This document shows, one piece after another, positions 17,916 through 25,174 of a DNA stretch of 64,000 nucleotides; within the stretch, counting starts at the first letter, position 1, and each line of letters starts with the position of its first letter. Source of the DNA: an uncultured Sphingomonadaceae bacterium (GTDB taxonomy: Bacteria > Pseudomonadota > Alphaproteobacteria > Sphingomonadales > Sphingomonadaceae); the NCBI GenBank assembly GCA_947504025.1, contig CANNFX010000001.1, positions 248,001-312,000 on the forward strand, in the 5' to 3' direction. The translations under genes and the position numbers were made by a program. The notes under the pieces were generated by a model. It had not been told where the DNA came from. It ran no database searches and saw only the letters and a list, made by a program, of their open reading frames with translations.

Positions 17916-18057
17916 GCCGACCGCTTAGCAATTTGCGCGTCCGCTAGGGAGAGCAGTTTCCACAGAGAAATGCCATCGAACATACGGCATGATCCATCGG
18001 AAATTTTATAGGTGTCAGAACCAAGACATCCCCTTCGGAGTGCCTAACTTTGGCGCC

Positions 18058-18282
18058 TTAAAAACAACCTTTTGACGCACAGGATATTCGTCGGGTCAGC
18101 CACCAGCCAGAATAAGCGATCTTTCGAAAGCGTGACAAGCCGCCATACCAAGCAAAATCAGCATCACATTCAGCGCAAGGATTGCTATTCGAACCGCCCC
18201 CTCCTTTTGGGGCATTATTCTCGCCAACTACAGTTGAAAATATAATGAAAATAATGACAACAAAAATTATGATACCCCACAT
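18058..18282 (-). CDS. Small membrane protein with a cysteine-rich tail, unknown
   Basis: Not recognised. A 74-residue product starting at the ATG at 18282, which has GGAGGG just upstream; an ATG at 18294 is an alternative. It has one very hydrophobic N-terminal helix (WGIIIFVVIIFIIFSTVV), a glycine/asparagine linker (KGGGGSNSN), then CAEC and a tail rich in Trp/Arg/Cys (GWWLTRRISCASKGCF). The five cysteines could bind metal or form disulfides outside the cytoplasmic membrane. The promoter region is AT-rich and shares a short motif with the promoter region of the orphan at 6048-6647. Confidence 0.6.
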   Translation of the reverse strand: MWGIIIFVVIIFIIFSTVVGENNAPKGGGGSNSNPCAECDADFAWYGGLSRFRKIAYSGWWLTRRISCASKGCF

Positions 18283-18715
18283 AGATCCCTCCATCCCTAG
18301 AAATAAGATGGAATCTTCTATTGGTTAGAAAATTCCGGTTCCAGTCATGTACTAGAAACACTCTTTAGTAGCATCGAGTTGTTTTTTCAATATAAAGTTG
18401 GAAATGGAATACTTAACACCCCTCAAAATGCAAGGCACGGCAACTTCATCCTACTGCGATCAAGGTCGAACGAAAGCTCCGGCATATTCAAGCTTTGCTC
18501 TTCCGTAAGCTCCATTCGCCGTGACCTCCGTGATGCATTGAACCGGTTTGACCTGGTTTGGCATCGCATCCTTCGATGGTAGCAACTAATTGATTAAGCG
18601 TATAAAAATTGATTTCCAGCTCAGAAATAGTGCTCTGAGAATTCTGCACTTGCCAAATAAGGCAAACTGTGTCCACAATATGGCAATAATAAGGCAACCA
18701 CCAAGGAGACAGACT
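18283..18715. other. 433-bp non-coding stretch, AT-rich at its left end
   Basis: No convincing gene. The left part (to about 18400) is AT-rich and includes TTTAGTAGCATCGAGTTG near 18365, similar to 6691-6708. The right part has small inverted repeats CTCAGA/TCTGAG (18620-18639) and TTGCC-N6-GGCAA (18650-18665) shortly before the DUF4349 gene; these may be operators. Confidence 0.5.
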
Positions 18716-19594
18716 ATGAAGAAGGCAATTTTTATCGCAGCTTCGGTTTTGGCTTTGGCAGCTTGTGCCGAGGGCGAGCAGGACCAGACGAGTTACGAAG
18801 TGAGAGATTCGGCCGAAAGCGCTGGGGCGGTAGCGGAAATGGCCGCCGACGATTCGGAAGCGCCTCAATTGACCGATGGGTCCGCCGCAATTCCCGCCTC
18901 CATGCCGAAACTCGCCTATCAATATGGCTATTCCTACGAACTCCCGTCGCCTGACATCTCGCGGCTGATGCGCAAACACGCTGATCTTTGCGAAAAACAG
19001 GGGCCGACCAGCTGTCAGATCATCGGAATGGATTTGTCGGGCAATGCCGATGAGAACGATATGCGCGGAACATTGCAGCTCGCAGTTGCAGCCAACCATG
19101 CGCGTGCAGTTGGTGCGCTGCTCGAAAATGAAGCGGAAGATTCTGGCGCCGAGCAGGTATCGGCCAACATCGCCGCCGAAGAGGTGTCGAAGAAGATTAT
19201 CGATACCGAAGCCCGTATCCGTTCACGAACACAGCTGCGAGATCGGCTGACAGAAGTGCTCAAGACACGCAGTGGTTCCGTGGAAGAACTGGTCGCTGCA
19301 GAACGGCAAGTTGCGCAGGTCAACGAAGAGATCGACCAGGCGCGGAGTTGGCTGAAAGAGACGCAAGGCCGGGTGAGCTTCAGCAAGCTGGATGTAAATT
19401 ACAGCTCCAGCGATGTGGTCGCAGGGTCGTTCATCGATCCGATTAAGAACGCGGTGGGATCAATGGGTTCGATCCTTGGAACGATTGTTGCGATCTTTAT
19501 GGTACTGGGCGCGATCGTCTTGCCACTCGGCGGAGCTGCGCTGGGAATTCGGGCAATTGCCCGCAAGTTCCGGCCCGCAACCGAAACCACCTAG
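18716..19594 (+). CDS. DUF4349 domain lipoprotein
   Basis: A 292-residue envelope lipoprotein: signal peptide MKKAIFIAASVLALAAC with the lipobox cysteine at 17, a variable acidic region, then the DUF4349 core with a long coiled coil (about 165-225: EEVSKKIIDTEARIRSRTQL, RLTEVLKTR, EELVAAERQVAQVNEEIDQA) and a C-terminal membrane helix (GSILGTIVAIFMVLGAIVLP) followed by a basic tail. Some DUF4349 proteins are reported near stress or anti-sigma genes, but the function is unknown. The start has AAGGAG 7 bases upstream. It converges with the ferredoxin gene, 3 bp apart. Confidence 0.85.
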   Translation: MKKAIFIAASVLALAACAEGEQDQTSYEVRDSAESAGAVAEMAADDSEAPQLTDGSAAIPASMPKLAYQYGYSYELPSPDISRLMRKHADLCEKQGPTSCQIIGMDLSGNADENDMRGTLQLAVAANHARAVGALLENEAEDSGAEQVSANIAAEEVSKKIIDTEARIRSRTQLRDRLTEVLKTRSGSVEELVAAERQVAQVNEEIDQARSWLKETQGRVSFSKLDVNYSSSDVVAGSFIDPIKNAVGSMGSILGTIVAIFMVLGAIVLPLGGAALGIRAIARKFRPATETT

Positions 19595-19597
19595 CCA

Positions 19598-19933
19598 TTA
19601 GACCCCCTGCATATCCCTGCTCTCGGGCGGAATATGCACTTCCAAGCCATCCAGCGCGTCTGTCAGGTCAATCTGGCATGACAGGCGGCTGGTCGGTTGA
19701 ACCCCGGCGGCAAGATCGAGCATGTCCTCCTCTTCCTCGCGCGCATCGGGCAGTTTTCGGAACCAATCTTTTTCGATGATTACATGGCAGGTCGAACAGG
19801 CCATCTGACCCTCGCAAGTTCCCTCAAGCGGCATCCCCACAGCTTGCGCCACTTCGAGTAACGAGGTGCCTTCCTCGCCATGGGCTTCGACGACTTCACC
19901 TTCAGCAGTAATGAATTTGACGCCGACGCTCAT
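19598..19933 (-). CDS. fdx: 2Fe-2S ferredoxin, adrenodoxin type
   Basis: A 111-residue electron carrier with the vertebrate/ISC-type cluster ligands Cys40, Cys46, Cys49 and Cys86 (CEGQMACSTC ... LSCQI) and the acidic helix EEEEDMLDLA used for partner docking. In ISC-type systems such ferredoxins supply electrons for cluster assembly. Here it follows two cysteine desulfurase genes with an ATGA overlap, which supports a role in sulfur transfer or Fe-S assembly. No iscU, iscA, hscA or hscB gene is in the window. Confidence 0.92.
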   Translation of the reverse strand: MSVGVKFITAEGEVVEAHGEEGTSLLEVAQAVGMPLEGTCEGQMACSTCHVIIEKDWFRKLPDAREEEEDMLDLAAGVQPTSRLSCQIDLTDALDGLEVHIPPESRDMQGV

Positions 19934-21003
19934 AGCTGAGCCTCAGCTGCCCGGTTAATCGCTGCGGCGGCTTCTTCGAGTTCCTCTACCGTGGTGTATC
20001 GCCCAAATCCCAGCCTGATTGATGACTTTGCTTGCTCATCATTGAGGCCGATGGCCTTGAGCACATGGCTGGGCCGCCCCGATCCACTGGCGCAGGCAGA
20101 TCCCGCCGAAAAGGCAATCCCGCGAGCTTCAGAAATCAACCGATTGGCATCCAAGCCATCGCGGCGGATGTTGAAGTTTCCATGCCAACGCGCATCAGCG
20201 CTACCATTTAAGGTCCAGCTGCCGAATAACTCGTGCGCGCGTTTCCGCAACGTCTCGGCGTGAATAGCATCGGCGTGACATCCTTCGCTCGCAAGCTTTG
20301 CAGCAACCCCGAAGCCGGCACAAAGTGCCGGGCTAAGCGTGCCAGAACGAATGCCGCCCTCCTGCCCGCCGCCAGTGATTGTCGAGCTAAGTTCAATACC
20401 GTTTCGTACCCACAAAGCGCCGATACCTTTCGGCCCGTGCATCTTATGCGCGCTGATCGCTATCATATCAGCATGGGCAATTTCGATTTTACCGGCTGCC
20501 TGGACCGCATCGACCAGCAAAAGCGCACCCATCTCTCTCGCGCGCCGTTCGATCTCGGCTATCGGCTGGATCACGCCGATTTCATTATTGACCTGCATCA
20601 CCGCAATCATGCGCGGCTTGTTGTCGAATTTGTGATCAAGATCGACCAAGCCGTCTTCACCAACTGGCCACCGTTCGACGGGACCAACAGCGGCAGCAGT
20701 GTCTCCAACGGCAGAATGCTCGATGGCCGAAACCGCAATCGATCCTTCGCCCGGCGCGCCGCGAATGGCGAGATTGATCGCCTCGGTCGCGCCAGATGTG
20801 AAGATCACTTTGCCATCTGGCGGCAGCAACGCAGCGACCCGGTCACGCGCAAGTTCAATTGCGGCAGCAGCCTGACGGCCAAGCGTATGCGGACTGTGCG
20901 GATTGCCGAAGCCGGTTCCACCCGGCCCATCGAGCCAGCGCAGCATGGCGTCGCGCGCTTCGGGGGCGAGCGGCGTTGTTGCTTGATAGTCTAAGTAAAT
21001 CAT
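19930..21003 (-). CDS. Cysteine desulfurase (second of the tandem pair)
   Basis: PLP-dependent class V aminotransferase fold enzyme that frees sulfur from cysteine. The 357-residue product starts MIYLDYQATTPLAPEARDAM. Visible residues: SGATEAINLAI, the His/Asn/Asp cofactor residues (EHSA, NNEIGVIQP, DAVQAAGK), the Schiff-base lysine in SAHKMHGPKG and the catalytic Cys in SAGSACASGS. The ATG overlaps the stop of the upstream desulfurase gene, and its own stop overlaps the ferredoxin start, forming a tightly packed three-gene operon. It could be IscS-, NifS- or SufS-like; sequence alone does not settle which. Confidence 0.92.
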   Translation of the reverse strand: MIYLDYQATTPLAPEARDAMLRWLDGPGGTGFGNPHSPHTLGRQAAAAIELARDRVAALLPPDGKVIFTSGATEAINLAIRGAPGEGSIAVSAIEHSAVGDTAAAVGPVERWPVGEDGLVDLDHKFDNKPRMIAVMQVNNEIGVIQPIAEIERRAREMGALLLVDAVQAAGKIEIAHADMIAISAHKMHGPKGIGALWVRNGIELSSTITGGGQEGGIRSGTLSPALCAGFGVAAKLASEGCHADAIHAETLRKRAHELFGSWTLNGSADARWHGNFNIRRDGLDANRLISEARGIAFSAGSACASGSGRPSHVLKAIGLNDEQAKSSIRLGFGRYTTVEELEEAAAAINRAAEAQL

Positions 21004-22121
21004 CGCTTGGCCTTTAGAGCAATCTCTCGCCACACCTCGGCAAATTTCATCAAGTCGTCGAACGTACTGCTCCAGCCCATGCTGACACGAATTGTGTTGG
21101 CAGCATCAGCCTCGGATATACCGAAGGCCATCAGCGTACGGCTGGGCTTGAGTGTTCCTGACGAACAAGCGCTCCCGGCGGATATTGCAAACCCTTTAGA
21201 ATCAAATTGGATCAGTTGGGCTGCGGCGCTCACGTTCGGCATCGTTATGGACATTATTGAGCTGTCCATCGCAAAACCGGACGCCCCGGATGGCTGAAAT
21301 ATGCCTTCGAGACTGTTGATCGCATATTCGATGTCACAAAAGGCAGAGCTGGCCGTAATCATCCAACTTGCCCAGCCTTTGATGGCAATCGTGCTCATTC
21401 GCTCGCCGATATCAACCGAACTGATATCACGAGCTTCTGCCGCAGAAGCAAAACCGAGAGCAGCAGGTAGATTTTCAGTACCGGCACGATAGCCCCGCTC
21501 GTGTCCGCCGATAGGTTCAAGCAAAGCGAAATCTTTGACCAGCAATGCTCCGATACCAATCGGTCCGCCCAGCTTGTGGGCTGACACCACAATCATATCA
21601 GCGTCGGGCAAATCAAACTTTCCGGCAGACTGGGAGCAGTCCGATATCAACACGCCGCCAGCATCGCGAACAATTGCAGTCAGTTCATTTATTGGCTGAA
21701 TTACACCTGTTTCCGAATTCACGTGCTGTATGGCAACAATCGATGGCGGACCGGACTCTAGAGTCGCCTTGAGCAATTCTCGGTCGACCGCAAAATCATC
21801 TCCGATAGTAAGGACTTCAGCATCCGGCGCTGCTCGAAAAACGGCGTCATGTTCAATTGCCGACACCAACCGCCGATCCATCTTTGCCCGCCCAAGGCCG
21901 ATAGCGAGCGCCTCACTCGCCCCGCTTGTGAAAATCACTTCGCCGTCCCAGCCGAGCGCCGTCTTTACCCGTGTACGGGCATTTTCCAGCGTCTGCTTCG
22001 CCCTGCGTCCTTCGGCGTGCGGGCTGGACGGATTGGCCCAAAGCGCAAAGCCTTCCTGCATCGCAGCCAGAGCTTCGGGCCGGATCGGTGTGGTCGCCGC
22101 ATGGTCGAGATAGATACGCAG
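21000..22121 (-). CDS. Cysteine desulfurase (first of the tandem pair), probable CTG start
   Basis: A second PLP-dependent desulfurase, about 373 residues, paralogous to the following gene. It keeps IYLDHAATTPIRPEALAAM, TSGASEALAIGL, NSETGVIQPI, the lysine in SAHKLGGPIG and the cysteine loop SAGSACSSGTLKPSR, so it looks active. Residues of about 235-300 are divergent. No ATG, GTG or TTG lies near the conserved N-terminus; a CTG at 22121 has AAGGA 7 bases upstream and is the best start. A much longer reading from 22379 would run antisense through the divergent hydrolase gene. Start position is uncertain. Confidence 0.88.
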   Translation of the reverse strand: MRIYLDHAATTPIRPEALAAMQEGFALWANPSSPHAEGRRAKQTLENARTRVKTALGWDGEVIFTSGASEALAIGLGRAKMDRRLVSAIEHDAVFRAAPDAEVLTIGDDFAVDRELLKATLESGPPSIVAIQHVNSETGVIQPINELTAIVRDAGGVLISDCSQSAGKFDLPDADMIVVSAHKLGGPIGIGALLVKDFALLEPIGGHERGYRAGTENLPAALGFASAAEARDISSVDIGERMSTIAIKGWASWMITASSAFCDIEYAINSLEGIFQPSGASGFAMDSSIMSITMPNVSAAAQLIQFDSKGFAISAGSACSSGTLKPSRTLMAFGISEADAANTIRVSMGWSSTFDDLMKFAEVWREIALKAKR

Positions 22122-22245
22122 GGGGTGATCCTTATGAAGGTTAGCGCGATTGCGATTGGCGTGTTTGTCACTATATAGGCCGCGATCCCGCCTGCGCCAC
22201 CCGCGCGGCTTACCAGTTAAAAGCTCATTCGAAAGCTCGCATAAA

Positions 22246-22902
22246 ATGCCAACCGTAATTTTCCCCGGCCCCGAAGGCCGTCTCGAAGGCCGTTTCCAGC
22301 CAGCGCCGCGTCCGCGCGCGCCGGTTGCCATGATCCTGCACCCCCATTCACAGGGCGGCGGCACCATGAATGACCGCATCGTCCAGCGTCTTTATAAGAC
22401 TTTCGTTGACCGCGGATTTGCTGTTTTGCGTTTCAACTTCCGCGGTGTAGGCCGCAGCCAAGGTAGCTTCGACAACGGAATCGGCGAGCTTTCCGACGCA
22501 GCAGCAGCGCTCGATTGGGTCCAGTCGATCCACCCCGAGGCGCAAACCACTTGGGTTGCCGGCGTCAGCTTCGGCTCGCTAATCGGTATGCAATTGCTTA
22601 TGCGCCGTCCGGAAATTCGCGGCTTTATCTCTGTCGCCCCGCCGGCGAATATGTATGACTTCAGCTTCCTCGCCCCCTGCCCAGCATCGGGCATCATCAT
22701 TCAGGGCGCGGCGGACACGGTTGTTCAGCCGGGCGCCGTTCAGAAGCTCGTAGACAAATTGCGCACGCAAAAGCACATCACAATCCACCACGAGGAAATT
22801 CCCCGTGCGAACCACTTCTTCGAGAATGAACTCGAAGATCTGATGGGCTCAGCGGATAACTATCTGGACTTCCGGCTGTCACCGGATTGCCCGATCAAAT
22901 AG
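22246..22902 (+). CDS. Alpha/beta hydrolase of the short CocE/NonD-type serine esterase-like family
   Basis: A 218-residue cytoplasmic hydrolase. Features are HPHSQGGGTMND (oxyanion region), FRGVGRSQGSFD, the nucleophile elbow GVSFGS, the Asp in GAADTVVQP and the His in NHFFENEL. This family is often annotated simply as alpha/beta hydrolase and its substrate is unknown. The start at ATG 22246 begins MPTVIFPGPEGRLEGRF; an earlier start at 22150 would overlap the divergent promoter region. It is divergent from the two cysteine desulfurase genes, an arrangement I recall from other sphingomonads. Confidence 0.85.
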   Translation: MPTVIFPGPEGRLEGRFQPAPRPRAPVAMILHPHSQGGGTMNDRIVQRLYKTFVDRGFAVLRFNFRGVGRSQGSFDNGIGELSDAAAALDWVQSIHPEAQTTWVAGVSFGSLIGMQLLMRRPEIRGFISVAPPANMYDFSFLAPCPASGIIIQGAADTVVQPGAVQKLVDKLRTQKHITIHHEEIPRANHFFENELEDLMGSADNYLDFRLSPDCPIK

Positions 22903-22918
22903 GCCGATACCAAGCTGA

Positions 22919-22956
22919 CTTATGATGTGATGGCTCTTTATGAGCTACATCATAAG
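22919..22956. repeat. Inverted repeat with 10-bp perfect arms
   Basis: CTTATGATGT (22919-22928) and ACATCATAAG (22947-22956) are perfect complements; five further inner pairs (GGCTC/GAGCT) form after a 3-base bulge. It lies 17 bp after the hydrolase stop and 108 bp before the TonB gene. There is no T run, so it is either an operator or a stable RNA hairpin at the 3' end of the hydrolase transcript. Confidence 0.55.
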
Positions 22957-23063
22957 TATCTGAAAAATATGTGATAACTCTTTCCTTTGGGTGCCCGGCA
23001 GGTTTATGCTGGGCTCCTCGAAACCACTCGGCATTGTATCGGGCGGTAACAGGAGAGGACTAA

Positions 23064-23759
23064 ATGGCATTTCTTGATCAGGCAAAACCACCGCTAGACC
23101 AGCGTAGCATGGCGATTGTCGGCGGCATCCACGTGATCATCGGCACAGCTTTGGTGTTCGGTCTCGCAGGTCCTTTGGCGACCATCATCAAAGATCCAAT
23201 ACTTGTAGCGCGCGATATCCCGACACACCCCATAGAACCGCCTCCGCCGCCCGAAAGAGCAAAGGAGAACACAAACAATCCAATTGCGCCAACACCCATC
23301 CCGGCGCCGGTGCCGGATTTGCCTCTGATTATCGAGAGTCCGATTTCGGTTGAAGATGTCGTCTTGCCGAAGTTTGACGATATCGCGCTAGTCCCCAATC
23401 CGGTTACGAACCCAGGAACGTCGGCCCAGCCAATACCGCAACCCAAACCCAAACCCATGTTCACAGCTTCCGGGCCAATTGCGAAGAACAATCCCGGCAC
23501 CTGGGCCAGCACACAGGATTATCCCCGCGCTGATTTGCGCGAAGGAAATGAAGGCGTGACCCGCTTCATCTTGTCAGTTGGGACCAATGGACGAGTGTCG
23601 GCATGCCGGATCACGGCCACCAGCGGCTTCGCTTCGCTGGACAAAGCGACATGTAATCTGGTCTCGCGCCGCGCTCGCTTCAATGCAGCCAAAGATACAT
23701 CGGGTTCAAAGGTGAGCGGGAGCTACTCCAGCTCAATCCGATGGGTCATTCCTGACTAA
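23064..23759 (+). CDS. TonB-like energy transducer
   Basis: A 231-residue protein with an N-terminal membrane helix (IVGGIHVIIGTALVFGLAGPL), a long proline-rich periplasmic spacer (PIEPPPPPERAKENTN, PAPVPDLP, PQPKPKPMF) and a C-terminal TonB-like domain (about 145-230) with YPRADLREGNEGVTRFILSV and the C-R-I-T-A-T-S-G-F pattern common in sphingomonad TonB proteins. It probably passes proton-motive energy from ExbB/ExbD to outer-membrane receptors. No exbB, exbD or receptor gene is adjacent. A GGAGAGG ribosome site precedes the ATG, and a strong terminator follows. Confidence 0.88.
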   Translation: MAFLDQAKPPLDQRSMAIVGGIHVIIGTALVFGLAGPLATIIKDPILVARDIPTHPIEPPPPPERAKENTNNPIAPTPIPAPVPDLPLIIESPISVEDVVLPKFDDIALVPNPVTNPGTSAQPIPQPKPKPMFTASGPIAKNNPGTWASTQDYPRADLREGNEGVTRFILSVGTNGRVSACRITATSGFASLDKATCNLVSRRARFNAAKDTSGSKVSGSYSSSIRWVIPD

Positions 23760-23784
23760 TCCCCCACAAGGAATGAACCGATTG

Positions 23785-23817
23785 CCCCGCCCGTGTTCCC
23801 TTCGCGGGCGGGGTTTT
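23785..23817 (+). terminator. Terminator after the TonB-like gene
   Basis: CCCCGCCCG (23785-23793) pairs with CGGGCGGGG (23804-23812), loop TGTTCCCTTCG, followed by TTTTT. Confidence 0.9.
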
Positions 23818-23825
23818 TGACGGAG

Positions 23826-24038
23826 CTACTCTCCTGCCTGCGCTTCAAGCTGATCCACCGGCGTTACGCCCTCACTGGTGGGAATGGTCCAGATTGCGAC
23901 GTTTACTGCCATCACTGCAGCCAAGAACAACATCAGCAATGCCTGCTTTCGGAATGCGGCATCTTTGCGCCACAGCCAGATAGCGCCCAGCACCAGGGCG
24001 ACCGCTGCTAGCGACATTATCGACAGTACCAAATCCAT
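23826..24038 (-). CDS. Small two-helix membrane protein, unknown
   Basis: A 70-residue protein made almost wholly of two hydrophobic helices (LVLSIMSLAAVALVLGAIWL and ALLMLFLAAVMAVNVAIWTI) joined by the basic loop WRKDAAFRKQ, with an acidic end (DQLEAQAGE). I do not recognise a family with confidence. It lies 12 bp downstream of the DUF937 gene on the same strand, so the two are probably one transcript, and it ends just before the TonB terminator. Confidence 0.75.
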   Translation of the reverse strand: MDLVLSIMSLAAVALVLGAIWLWRKDAAFRKQALLMLFLAAVMAVNVAIWTIPTSEGVTPVDQLEAQAGE

Positions 24039-24050
24039 AGTTCAGATCTC

Positions 24051-24581
24051 TTATGACTGTTTGGGTGGCAGCTTGTGGCTGATCATGATTGCATCGAGTG
24101 GATTGCCATCCACCTCGAAGTCAAGCAGCGATACCATCCAAGCATCATTAGACCCGTCGCCCTGACCACTGCCTGATCGCGCAGAGATATAGCCGCCAAC
24201 AAGCATGCTCAGCAGCGGGAGCAGTTTTCTCAAGATCGCTACATCAAGCTGAGCTTTATGTGCAGCATCTTCCGCAACCATGCGGCTGACTTGCGGGGAC
24301 CCGAAGATTTCCTGCAGCATTATGTTTCCGGGACTGGTGTTTGTGTCGCCGGGCATGAGCACCGCTTCGGCCATCGATGACCCGCCCGACTTTTTGAGAG
24401 CAGCCGTCACACCTTCCAAATTTTGGCCCTGCCCCGCGCGGTCACGCATTTTTGATAGGCCGCCCATTATGGCCGGCAAAAGAGCTGCAGTGCCGTCCGA
24501 AGCCACACGGGGACTAATGCCGAGTTCCCTCGCCATTGCATTGACCCCGCCAGTCCGGCGCAGGATATCCGATACGTCCAT
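24051..24581 (-). CDS. DUF937 (YidB-like) protein
   Basis: A 176-residue DUF937 protein: MDVSDILRRTGGVNAMAREL, LLPAIMGGLSKM, then a linker, GNIMLQEIFGSPQVSRMVAE and a hydrophobic LRKLLPLLSMLVGGYISARS. The closing part (FEVDGNPLDAIM) resembles the acidic end of the short gene at 27616. The family's function is unknown. It shares the whole layout with the DUF937 gene at 27110-27580, so the two are paralogues in the same 4-kb region. Divergent from the DUF3597 gene. Confidence 0.82.
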   Translation of the reverse strand: MDVSDILRRTGGVNAMARELGISPRVASDGTAALLPAIMGGLSKMRDRAGQGQNLEGVTAALKKSGGSSMAEAVLMPGDTNTSPGNIMLQEIFGSPQVSRMVAEDAAHKAQLDVAILRKLLPLLSMLVGGYISARSGSGQGDGSNDAWMVSLLDFEVDGNPLDAIMISHKLPPKQS

Positions 24582-24675
24582 TAATACTCCACCACGGTGC
24601 GACCCGGGTGATTGACCGGAGCAATTAACCCCGGCCTGGGCATTTCGATAGCAGCAAACTCCTATCTATATCTTT

Positions 24676-24702
24676 ACGGAACCCAAATGGGTTGTCATCC
24701 GT
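24676..24702. promoter_or_regulatory. Hairpin in the leader or promoter region of the DUF3597 gene
   Basis: ACGG AACCC AAAT GGGTT (gtcat) CCGT forms nine pairs with a 5-base bulge, 52 bases upstream of the DUF3597 ATG, without a T run. It may be an operator or a leader structure. Confidence 0.35.
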
Positions 24703-24753
24703 TCTGTAAGTATTACCAATACACATATCGTAATCCGAACAAGGGAAAAAATA

Positions 24754-25110
24754 ATGGGAATTTTCAGCTCAATCAAAGACGCAATTTTCGGAAAGAAGGC
24801 TAACGCTCAAGAAGCTCCTGCAGCTACGCTTGGACAAGATTCGCAAAGCGCTGCCGTAGACACGGTCGATGTTGCCGCTTCGCTTGATGCGATGGCTGGT
24901 GCAGACGGTCTCAACTGGCGCACTTCGGTCGTCGATTTGATGAAGTTGATCGGTGTCGATCCAAGCTATGCAAATCGCAAAGAGCTGGCTGAAGAGCTAG
25001 GCCGCGAAGGATATTCGGGTTCCGCTGAAGACAACATCTGGTTGCACAAGCAAACGATGCAGGAACTGGCCCGCAATGGCGGCAAGGTTCCAGCCGAGTT
25101 TCTCGACTGA
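24754..25110 (+). CDS. DUF3597 domain protein
   Basis: A 118-residue soluble protein of the DUF3597 family. The N-terminus (MGIFSSIKDAIFGKK) and the C-terminal block (WRTSVVDLMKLIGVDPSYAN, RKELAEELG, NIWLHKQTMQELARNGGKVP) are typical. Structures of this family are small helical folds of unknown function. The AT-rich leader has AAGGGAAA before the ATG. It is divergent from a DUF937 gene, and other DUF937-type genes lie 2.5 kb away, suggesting the small proteins may be related in function. Confidence 0.87.
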   Translation: MGIFSSIKDAIFGKKANAQEAPAATLGQDSQSAAVDTVDVAASLDAMAGADGLNWRTSVVDLMKLIGVDPSYANRKELAEELGREGYSGSAEDNIWLHKQTMQELARNGGKVPAEFLD

Positions 25111-25174
25111 TCAAATCGAGTCGGGCGCCTGATCGAGGTTTGACAGCTTCGGGTCAGCGCGCCAGATAGCGGGA

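Noticed and set aside
16200..18011. 603-codon plus-strand frame opposite parC
   Set aside because: Long antisense frame caused by codon bias; the minus strand carries the full topoisomerase IV subunit with all motifs.
20233..20994. 253-codon plus-strand frame opposite the cysteine desulfurase
   Set aside because: Antisense to a conserved gene; no ribosome site and unlikely residue use.
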